NCBI GenBank assembly: GCA_047629355.1
Contig: JBLHWU010000112.1
Span: forward strand, 1 to 21,051
Direction of reading: 5' to 3'
Length of the DNA stretch: 21,051 nucleotides
From: CAYUNA01 sp047629355
Lineage (GTDB): Bacteria; Bacteroidota; Bacteroidia; Chitinophagales; Saprospiraceae
The stretch's first letter is position 1. Every line of letters starts with the position of its first letter. Made by a program: the position numbers and the translations under genes. The notes beneath the pieces were generated by a model that saw only the letters and a program-made list of their open reading frames with translations, ran no database searches and had not been told where the DNA came from. Below, in pieces: positions 15,507 through 21,051 of this stretch.

Positions 15507-15794
15507 ATTAACTTGGGGTGTAGGAAAAACTGCACGTACCCGTATTCACTAGGCACAGCGTGCCGGTACTCTTGGTAATAATAGTAAGATAAAGATATTC
15601 CAAAGCCGCAGCGCGGCGGCACTTTTTGCTCTGCAAAAGTTCAAGAGTGCCGCCACGCTGTGGCTATAAGATAGAAAATATTACTTTGTTACCAAGAGTA
15701 CCGGCACGCTGTGCCTGCATTTCTAAACCACCTCACATCTCTCACAAAAGACTGTTGACGTCTGCGTGCAGTTTTTCCTACACCCATTAACTTG
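15507..15794 (+). mobile_element. 270-bp MITE-like palindromic element with 21-bp TIRs and 9-bp target duplication
   Basis: Perfect 21-bp inverted termini lie at 15516-15536 and 15765-15785 (outer bases GGGTGTAGG and CCTACACCC). They are directly bordered by the 9-bp direct repeat ATTAACTTG at 15507-15515 and 15786-15794. Inside is a second perfect 28-bp inverted pair (15551-15578 and 15689-15716), then a 20-bp imperfect pair (15604-15623 and 15646-15665). The last two pairs are related to each other (both contain a CACAGCGTG core). There is no open frame, so mobilisation would need a transposase in trans. It lies upstream of the sigma-54 activator gene. Confidence 0.85.
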
Positions 15795-15883
15795 AGTGAG
15801 TACTAAGTTCTCTCACTGCTGTTTAGGAACGTTTTTTTGGTACAAATATATTCAATTTTAATGTAAGTAAGGAATGAGAATTA

Positions 15884-16015
15884 AATAAATCGTTATTCTT
15901 GACAGAGCCGTTTTTTTCTCAGTTTGTACTATGAAAACCTGATAAATGTTGATATTTTTAGGTTTTTAAAGTACAAAATGAGGACAAAATATCCTGTCAA
16001 GAATAATGATTTATT
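15884..16015 (+). repeat. Long-stem hairpin element of related design
   Basis: Arms of 22 bp at 15884-15905 and 15994-16015 match at 21 positions (shared core TTATTCTTGACAG). An inner stem follows, with TTTGTACTATGAAAACCT pairing to AGGTTTTTAAAGTACAAA. The architecture (outer stem, inner stem, AT-rich loop) is like the elements at 11178 and 19744, but the primary sequence is different. The gap 15795-15883 shows nothing else. Confidence 0.6.
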
Positions 16016-16095
16016 TTTTCTACTCTCTAAGTAAAAAGAACAAGTATAATGGTATATCCTGAAAACTCAACAGATTTTTCAGATTGATTGTGACT

Positions 16096-16225
16096 AAAGG
16101 GAGTTTGAGGGATAAAAGTGGTTTGCAAAACCGCTTTTATCCCTCAAAAACCCACTCGCGCTGCCGCAGGCAGCGCGCATTGTATTTTTTGAAGCTCGAA
16201 AATTTTACGATTTTCTCGCTTCTCA
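16096..16225 (+). repeat. Three-hairpin intergenic repeat, copy 3 (divergent, compensated stems)
   Basis: Hairpin 1 has 21-bp arms at 16104-16124 and 16128-16148 with one wobble. Hairpin 2 is GCGCTGCC, GCA, GGCAGCGC at 16158-16176. Hairpin 3 is GAAGC..GCTTC with an inner GAAAAT/ATTTTC at about 16191-16222. Compared with copies 1 and 2, the stems of hairpins 1 and 2 differ in sequence but remain paired, while the segment TGTATTTTTTGAAGCTCGAA is unchanged. Confidence 0.72.
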
Positions 16226-16322
16226 TATTGACCCACACTTTTCACCGTAGAGCCTATTATTTTATGCTTTTTACTTACTTATTCTGGTCGCCTGGTAGAT
16301 TTTTTTATTGAACCTGTTCAAG

Positions 16323-16688
16323 ATGCAAGTACCGTTGTGGGAGCGTCAAGAATTGATGAATCTGGAAATTAGACAAGACATCCAAGAGCTGGGCAACAAG
16401 ATTATGAGAATCGAGGCGGAGGTGACGAGTGTCGATGACCATTATTACACGATTGTGGGGTTTTGTCGTTTGCAGAAAATGGCTTGTCTGATTCACAAAG
16501 CGAAGGAGTGGGGGAAGGTGGCGACGCGCATGAGTCGGGAAATGAGTATGCCGACGGGCACGGCGCATGATGAACGATTTGGGAAGGTGCGGACGTATCA
16601 TGTGGATGTTTTGAAGGGGGGCGGTGAAGTGATATTAGTTTTTTGGGAAAGGGGATGTCGTTTGGATTCGGTGTGTCCTTATTTCTGA
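16323..16688 (+). CDS. Unknown protein, weakly phage antirepressor-like
   Basis: A protein of about 120 residues beginning at the ATG of 16323 (a TTG at 16308 would add five residues). The first half is a charged helix (LWERQELMNLEIRQDIQEL). It is followed by DDHYYTIVGFCRLQ and a module KAKEWGKVATRMSREM..GTAHDERFGKVRTYHVDVL that reminds me of DNA-binding tails in phage antirepressor-like proteins. That likeness is a judgement only. A run of six G at 16616-16621 precedes a Trp/Cys-rich tail; with one G fewer the protein would stop after VLKGAVK, so the tail may be an artefact. Base composition is richer in G than its neighbours. It is followed by an attC-like hairpin. Confidence 0.45.
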   Translation: MQVPLWERQELMNLEIRQDIQELGNKIMRIEAEVTSVDDHYYTIVGFCRLQKMACLIHKAKEWGKVATRMSREMSMPTGTAHDERFGKVRTYHVDVLKGGGEVILVFWERGCRLDSVCPYF

Positions 16689-16745
16689 GTATCGCGGGTT
16701 TCTGCGATGCGAGTTGAGGGGATTTTGTATCTTTGGGTTAAAAGG

Positions 16746-16810
16746 TGACCTAATTATCTTATAAAATCAGGTATCTGTGCAATATGAGGGGTATAGATAC
16801 CAAGTTGTGC
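16746..16810 (+). other. Possible attC-like recombination site (weak)
   Basis: The segment ends in GTTGTGC at 16804-16810 and begins near ACCTAAT, a poor match to RYYYAAC. GGTATCT and AGATACC form a 7-bp stem; alternatively TATCT-T-ATA pairs with TATAGATA leaving one extrahelical T, as attC sites do. Its 65-nt length agrees with the two better sites at 18066 and 20731. Alone it would not be convincing. Confidence 0.35.
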
Positions 16811-16834
16811 TTCATTATGACAAACCTTTAACCA

Positions 16835-18031
16835 ATGATAAAGTTCTTTAGAAAAATACGATACGACCTTATGGAGAAAAATAAAACTGGAAAGTATTTC
16901 AAGTATGCCTTCGGAGAAATTGTGCTCGTTGTTATTGGAATTCTTTTAGCTCTTCAGATAAACACTTGGAAAGAAAATACTAAAAATAAGTCGATTGAAC
17001 GAGGGTACCTTCTTGGCATACAAAAGAATTTGGATAAAGATATTTACGAGTTAAATAAACTTATTGGGAAGGATACCATGTAATTCCATTATTATTCGAC
17101 ATTGTTAAAAGTATTCACAGACAAAAGTATTAATAAATATTCTAAAGAGTTTATTCGAGCTATATCAAAATCGTATTCAACACATAGTTTTCAAGGGAAT
17201 AATATTGTATTTGAGGACATTAAATCTTCTGGTAAAATTAGCTATATACAATCAGATGTACTACGGTTTTTAATATTAGAATATTATAATGAAAGCCAGA
17301 AAGTGGAGGGTTTTCAAAACAAAGTAAATCTTCCCGAACTTATCAAACATAGAGAAGAAGCATTTGTTAATAATTTAGATATGAATTCTTTAATTGAAAA
17401 TTTTTTATTTTCTGAAAATTGGCGTGCCGAAATTAATCGATTGGATTTATCATTTTTCGATTCAGACATAAATAGTGAAGCTGTTAAAAATTTTGCAAAT
17501 AAAATTTCTTTAATGAAATCGTTAGTGCTAGTCAATTATAATTCTGATTATAAACTAGTTTTAAAAGCACAACGTTTGAAAAGTAAAATCACTGAGTATA
17601 CATCTACAGGTATGGTTGATGGTGAGGGCTATATTTCAATTGAAACCTTGTCCGCAATAAAAGAAGGTGATATTGATAAACTAAATTTATTAATACAAAA
17701 GGAAACTATGAATAATTGCTTTGAAACCCAATTTGCCACTACTAATTATTTGGTGCTAGCCATCTTTTCAGAATCAATGGAATCGTTAAAATACTTTATA
17801 GAGCAAGGTGCCAATTTTGAACATGTTTGTGAGAACAAAAACCCATTAATGTAGGCTTCTAAACATGACAAATTAAATATGGTCAAATATTTAGTTGATC
17901 TTGGTGCAGATATTAATTTTGTCTCAATAAAAGGAAAAACGGCTTTAGATTATGCCATTCAATATAAGCACCCAGAAGTTACGGCCTACTTAAAAGGGTT
18001 AAATGCAAAACAAGTAAAAAGCTTAAAATAA
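16835..18031 (+). pseudogene. DUF6090-type membrane protein with C-terminal ankyrin repeats, interrupted by two in-frame stops
   Basis: One continuous frame of 399 codons is broken by TAA at 17081-17083 and TAG at 17852-17854, with no frameshift. The N-terminus is typical DUF6090 (MIKFFRKIRYDLMEKNKTGKY, then KYAFGEIVLVVIGILLALQI as a membrane helix at about 27-47). A helical middle region follows, then ankyrin-type repeats from about residue 265: SLKYFIEQGANFEHV, and after the second stop KLNMVKYLVDLGADINFVSIKGKTALDYAIQ. The similarity runs straight through both stops, so the ancestral gene was intact. Both stops follow an ATG codon, which is probably coincidence. It is either a pseudogene or a read-through gene. 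It lies within the presumed cassette bounded by GTTGTGC at 16804 and the attC-like site at 18066. Confidence 0.72.
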
Positions 18032-18065
18032 TGATTAAATTCTTATAGACTAAAAAATAACGAAA

Positions 18066-18132
18066 GCACACACAAAGTGTATGAAATCATAGCGGCTAAT
18101 CGCCACTACGCTTCATACACTAATCGTTGAAC
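18066..18132 (+). other. attC-like hairpin downstream of the ankyrin gene
   Basis: AGTGTATGAA at 18076-18085 and TTCATACACT at 18112-18121 are perfect 10-bp arms. The site ends in GTTGAAC (18126-18132), a full GTTRRRY match. It starts with GCACACAC, close to the complement (GCACAAC) of the GTTGTGC at 16804 that would open this cassette. Length is 67 nt. The central part contains CGCTTCATAC, shared with the site at 20731. Confidence 0.55.
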
Positions 18133-18288
18133 TAAAGATTACCCACACGCACCTAGGTCCAGTCACACAAACTACTGACAACCAGTTGTATTACATATTT
18201 ATATTCCTGATTTTTGCGAAGTATAAAACTCATTCTTGTTAGGCGGGTGTTCCGTCGGGATAGGGTTGATTATTTCCTAAAAACAGTA
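18126..18288 (+). repeat. 163-bp segment upstream of the recombinase gene, copy A
   Basis: This aligns without gaps to 20792-20954. About 70 percent of the first 52 bases agree, while the last 108 or so differ at only about five positions. It includes ACTACTGACAACCAGTT and TTGTTAGGCGGGTGTTCCG, and ends 4 bp before the recombinase start codon. It probably holds the end of the recombinase/IS91 element and its promoter, or an attI-like site. Confidence 0.75.
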
Positions 18289-18292
18289 AAAG

Positions 18293-18945
18293 ATGGATAC
18301 TTATTTATTGAAATTTGAGAACTGGATGACCTTAAAAAACTATGCTAAAAAAACGCATAAAAGTTACTCGTGTTCGGTTCGGCAGTTTTGGGGGTTTTGC
18401 GAAGGGCAGGCGGGAAAGGAGGGCTTTTCTAAAGACAATGCAGTGGATTTTTTTTGCTGCACCGCTTCAATGTCCAGCAGGTCAGTTGGCAAACGGTCAA
18501 CGGCGATTATTCGGCGTTGCGCTTATTTTAGGCAATTCCCATTAATAAAATGTTTAATTTATTATTGGGAATTGCCTTACGTACATATTTTGGATAGAAA
18601 ATGGGATTTGCGCAAGCTGCCCCGACCACGTAAACAAAAGACGTTGCCCAAAGTAATTGGTCCCGAAAAAGTGCAATTGTTAATTGACAATGGGGTCTGT
18701 TTTAAGCACAAAGTGTTTATGACTTTGCTCTATTCTACGGGCTTGCGGTTGAGCGAAGCTTTACGGCTGCGAGTTGAAGATGTGGATGCGGCGGCTATGA
18801 GTTTGCGGGTCTTGGATGGCAAAGGACACAAAGACCGCTACACCTTATTGTCGGCAGAATGTTTGGATATGTTGCGGTTTTATTTTCGGGCGTATCGACC
18901 CGAAGGCGGACTGATTTTTAATGGTAGAGATATTTCTAAAAAAAA
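18293..18945 (+). pseudogene. Tyrosine recombinase remnant (XerC/IS91-associated type)
   Basis: The N-terminal core-binding domain reads YLLKFENWMTLKNYAKKTHK. The frame then breaks in a run of eight T (18448-18455; nine restore NAVDFFLLHRFNVQQVSWQ). A 46-bp palindrome at 18531-18576 next splits SALRLF from YVHILDRKWDL. The start of the catalytic domain is good: TGLRLSEALRLRVEDVD carries the first catalytic Arg, and GKGHKDR carries the Lys. After RPEGGLIFNGRDIS the gene ends in a run of eleven A and joins IS91 transposase sequence, so the HxxR, His/Trp and Tyr motifs are gone. The protein cannot be active. No integron-integrase-specific insertion is seen, so I read it as the accessory recombinase found with some IS91-like elements. 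Confidence 0.75.
18531..18576 (+). mobile_element. 46-bp palindromic insertion with TTA target duplication
   Basis: The arms GGCAATTCCCA and TGGGAATTGCC are perfect and continue as TAATAAA/TTTATTA after one mismatch, around an 8-nt loop. TTA flanks both sides (18528-18530 and 18577-18579). Removing the palindrome and one TTA restores the expected recombinase reading SALRLFYVHILDRKWD. Confidence 0.78.
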
Positions 18946-18947
18946 AA

Positions 18948-19487
18948 ACACGGGAAACTTGGGAATACGAGGGTATCGATTTTATGGGAAAAGCTGAAAA
19001 ATACCATGATTTAGAGGAGTGGCGAAACGTGTTTTTAAGCATCCAAAAACCTTGGGTAGTTTATAGCCAAGCGCCTTCGGATGGTGCGATTCAGACTTTG
19101 GAATATTTGAGTTGTTACACGCATTCGGTGGCCATATCGGAGCATTTTATAAAGAAATTTGTCAAGCATATCTTGCCATCTGGCTACCATAAAATCCGTT
19201 ATTTTAGTATTTGGGCGATGACAAATCGAAAGACCAAATTGGCGCAAGCACAACGCTTGTTACATCACAAACCATTGCTTTTGACGATGCAAGCCATCAA
19301 GGCTTCGGTGAAAGAAAAATTGGGAATTGACCCAACGGTTTGTAGCGATTGTGGCAGTTCAAATATCGTATGTTTTATATTAACGGCCAAATCTGCTTTT
19401 GCCAAACAGGTGGATATGACCTCGTTTTTTAAAGAGGGTGCACCGCCACAAGCATCGACCCAAAACCAAACTAAAAAAGTAGCTTAA
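18948..19487 (+). pseudogene. IS91-family transposase remnant, C-terminal part
   Basis: The open frame shows IS91 features: KAEKYHDLEEW, KPWVVYSQAPSDGAIQTLEYL, SCYTHSVAIS, then ILPSGYHKIRYFSIWAM and a C-terminal CSDCGSS that is probably a metal-binding knuckle. The first half, with the HUH motif, is missing, having been replaced by the recombinase fragment at an A-run. A segment is also missing between SEHFI and KKFVKHILP, where the family has the charged RYKD linker. Intact IS91-type enzymes perform rolling-circle transposition; this one cannot. From 19488 to 19743 I see only AT-rich DNA and a 15-bp palindrome (TTCAGTTCAACTGAA at 19667-19681) that may belong to the element end. Confidence 0.75.
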
Positions 19488-19743
19488 AAAATAGAACTTC
19501 TTCTGTTTTGAAGATAGTCTTTTGCTGCAACTCATTGTTTTTTGCTGAAAAAATTGGGTATTATAGAAAAAGACAATATATTGTTGACTGTTTTGAAGAA
19601 ATGACCTCGTTTTTTTTGGAAAATGGGAGATTTTTAAAAAAATAAGAATTTAAAAGTATATAGCCGTTCAGTTCAACTGAATTGTTGACGCCGCCAATAG
19701 GTGTCGTGCTTTTGTTGAGGTTGGGAAGGGCGGCGCAAACAAT

Positions 19744-19914
19744 ACTAAGTAACGATAAAATAATAAGTCCGCAAACTCTCCTGTATTTCTTTTGCCCTTA
19801 TTTTTCACTTTTGAAATAGTCATTATGTATAGATAACTCCTATTTCAAAAGCAAAAACTAAGACCAAAATAAACGAGGATAGTTGAGGAACTTATTCTTT
19901 CACCGTTACTTAGT
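19744..19914 (-). repeat. Long-stem hairpin element, copy 2 (inverted)
   Basis: The ends are perfect 11-bp complements (ACTAAGTAACG at 19744-19754 and CGTTACTTAGT at 19904-19914). The interior, read as reverse complement, closely matches 11214-11310, including CTTTTGAAATAGGAGTTATC. The outer stems differ in sequence from copy 1 but still pair. The element abuts the start of the creatininase cassette. Confidence 0.7.
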
Positions 19915-19935
19915 GTTGTGTAGAATTAGAAAAAA

Positions 19936-20706
19936 ATGAAAAAAATAAGACCTTACGTTTTAGCCGAAACAAATTGGAAAAGTTTAAAAAACGCTGATTT
20001 CCAATTAGCAGTCCTTCCATGGGGAGCTACTGAAGCTCACAATTATCATTTACCATATTCTACCGATATCATTGAAGGGACTGCTATTGCTGAAGAAGCA
20101 GGTAGAATCGCATGGGAAAAAGGAGCCAAAGTCATCATACTTCCAACAATACCTTTTGGTGTCAATACTGGACAGGCTGATATTTATTTAGATATGAATA
20201 TAAATCCAAGTACTCAATTCGCCATCCTAAAAGATTTAATTAGTGTTTTAAACCGACAAGGAATCAAAAAATTTATGATTTTGAATAGTCACGGCGGGAA
20301 TAATTGGAAATCAATAATCAGAGAACTTGGTCTTTTGTATCCAACTATGTTTTTATGTGTTGCGGAATGGGTGAAAACTGTTGATAGAAAGGATTTTTTT
20401 GACGACCCAGGAGACCATGCTGATGAAATGGAAACAAGCCTAATCCTTCATCTTGCACCTGAGTTGGTGCTTCCAAGAAAGGATTGGGGCGAAGGAGCTG
20501 AGAAAAAGAATAAAATAGCTGCATTCAATGAAGGGTGGGTATGGACGGAAAGACCTTGGTCAAAAATTAGTGAAGATACAGGAGTAGGAAATCCAAAGGA
20601 ATCATCAAAAGAAAAAGGGGAACGTTACTTTAATGCAGTTTGTAATAAACTTGGTGATTTAATAATGGAAATTTCGAATACAGAGACAGATGATTTGTAT
20701 GAATGA
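19936..20706 (+). CDS. Creatininase-family amidohydrolase
   Basis: This is a 256-residue metal-dependent hydrolase of the creatininase/MftE-like family. Metal-ligand motifs are intact: PWGATEAHNYHLPYSTD with E33, H38 and D44, LNSHGGN with H119, and HADEMETS with E164. The family opens cyclic amides or cleaves small formamide- or peptide-like substrates; the substrate is unknown and there is no mycofactocin-type neighbourhood. The gene stands alone, 12 bp after the presumed cassette boundary (GTTGTGT at 19915-19921) and 24 bp before an attC-like hairpin. Orphan enzymes in this setting are typical cassette cargo. The start ATG at 19936 follows a short purine-rich run. No promoter box is evident, so it may rely on one upstream. 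Confidence 0.88.
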   Translation: MKKIRPYVLAETNWKSLKNADFQLAVLPWGATEAHNYHLPYSTDIIEGTAIAEEAGRIAWEKGAKVIILPTIPFGVNTGQADIYLDMNINPSTQFAILKDLISVLNRQGIKKFMILNSHGGNNWKSIIRELGLLYPTMFLCVAEWVKTVDRKDFFDDPGDHADEMETSLILHLAPELVLPRKDWGEGAEKKNKIAAFNEGWVWTERPWSKISEDTGVGNPKESSKEKGERYFNAVCNKLGDLIMEISNTETDDLYE

Positions 20707-20730
20707 AAACCCTCAATCTGTGAAAACTCT

Positions 20731-20798
20731 ACACAACAATCGCTATAATGTCCATACTCCGCATTCGCTTCATACGGCATATAGCGGGAACGTTAAAT
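20731..20798 (+). other. attC-like hairpin downstream of the creatininase gene
   Basis: The site opens with ACACAAC (20731-20737) and closes with GTTAAAT (20792-20798), a full GTTRRRY match. CGCTATA at 20741-20747 pairs with TATAGCG at 20780-20786. Extended to TCTACACAACA (20728-20738), the opening is the exact complement of TGTTGTGTAGA at 19914-19924, just before the gene. Excision between the two GTT points would create a circle whose attC has perfectly complementary outer arms. Length is 68 nt. Confidence 0.62.
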
Positions 20799-20954
20799 TA
20801 AACATTAAGCACACGAATCTGAACTTAATCACATAAACTACTGACAACCAGTTACATTACACATTTATATTCCTGGTTTTTGCGAAGTATGAAACTCATT
20901 CTTGTTAGGCGGGTGTTCCGTCGGGATAGGGTTGATTATTTCCTAAAAACAGTA
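20792..20954 (+). repeat. 163-bp segment, copy B
   Basis: This is the same length as copy A at 18126-18288 and aligns with it without gaps, nearly identical over the last 108 bases. It also follows an attC-like site. The recombinase that should come next is absent because the IS5-family element begins at 20955. Confidence 0.78.
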
Positions 20955-21051
20955 GACATCTTTACAGAATAACTAAGCCGCATATCTAAGGTTTACAATG
21001 GCAGAAACGGCATGCCAGACTTTGCCATAATTTTTGTGTTTCCCCCGATAA
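20955..21051 (-). mobile_element. IS5-family insertion sequence, right copy (inverted, cut by window edge)
   Basis: The 97 bases match the reverse complement of the end of the left copy apart from one base: five C at 21042-21046 against four G at 571-574. The element is inserted 4 bp before the position where a recombinase start codon would be expected after copy B. Confidence 0.85.
20973..21051 (-). CDS. IS5-family transposase, C-terminal end only
   Basis: The last 26 codons read YRGKHKNYGKVWHAVSAI then VNLRYAA and a TAG stop at 20973-20975. This is the normal family ending. It shows that the right copy lacks the one-base deletion of the left copy. The rest lies outside the window, so whether this copy is intact is unknown. 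Confidence 0.8.
   Translation of the reverse strand, partial: YRGKHKNYGKVWHAVSAIVNLRYAA

Noticed and set aside
16084..16311. 75-codon plus-strand open frame
   Set aside because: It coincides with copy 3 of the three-hairpin repeat and has no protein-like features.
16728..16735. TATCTTTG as promoter of the DUF6090-ankyrin gene
   Set aside because: The match to TAnnTTTG is good, but it is about 100 bp from the start, the only TTG upstream is at the wrong distance, and an attC-like hairpin lies between.
18293..18945. Integron integrase IntI identity for the tyrosine recombinase
   Set aside because: The IntI-specific extra segment between the catalytic Lys and the second Arg region cannot be seen, the gene runs in the same direction as the cassettes, and it is joined to IS91 sequence. 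XerC/IS91-associated type fits better.

Overview
The window looks like an AT-rich chromosomal segment of a Bacteroidota bacterium (Saprospiria, Cytophagia or Flavobacteriia grade). The evidence is the TAnnTTTG promoter boxes placed very close to start codons, the weak ribosome binding sites, and the families present: a DUF6090 membrane protein, a probable DUF6268 barrel, repeat-type surface protein remnants, and Bacteroidota-type IS982, IS5 and IS91 transposases. No rRNA, tRNA or CRISPR array was seen.

Layout. 1-2750 is mobile and decayed DNA: a frameshifted IS5-family transposase, a broken surface-protein gene and an IS982 element. 2783-9222 is an intact plus-strand block: a membrane-anchored amidohydrolase, an AraC/GyrI-type regulator, then a tight six-gene operon (small membrane protein, lipocalin-like protein, sterol-desaturase-family hydroxylase, FMN reductase, outer-membrane barrel, alpha/beta hydrolase). 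Near-identical dyads lie upstream of the regulator and of the operon at the same distance from the -7 box, so the AraC protein probably controls both itself and the operon. 9658-15453 is a minus-strand block: a sigma-54 activator with PAS domains, then two tandem 16-bp dyads and a good sigma-54 promoter in front of a carboxymuconolactone decarboxylase-like gene and a dehalogenase-like hydrolase. A DUF1348 protein, a GAPDH relic and an FMN split-barrel protein follow.

The gaps in that block are packed with structured repeats: three copies of a three-hairpin element whose stems co-vary, long nested palindromes, and a 270-bp MITE-like element with perfect 21-bp terminal inverted repeats and a 9-bp target duplication.

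16308-20954 resembles an integron-type cassette array. Plus-strand orphan genes (a phage-like protein, a DUF6090-ankyrin protein with two in-frame stops, a creatininase-family hydrolase) are each followed by a 65-68 nt attC-like hairpin ending in GTTRRRY or close to it. The creatininase cassette begins with an 11-bp sequence whose exact complement opens its downstream hairpin, as expected of a cassette with its own attC. Both the ankyrin and creatininase attC-like sites run directly into the same 163-bp segment. In the first copy this leads into a decayed tyrosine recombinase fused by deletion to an IS91 transposase remnant. In the second copy the body is replaced by an inverted copy of the left-edge IS5-family element. 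The window is therefore bounded by two inverted copies of one IS.
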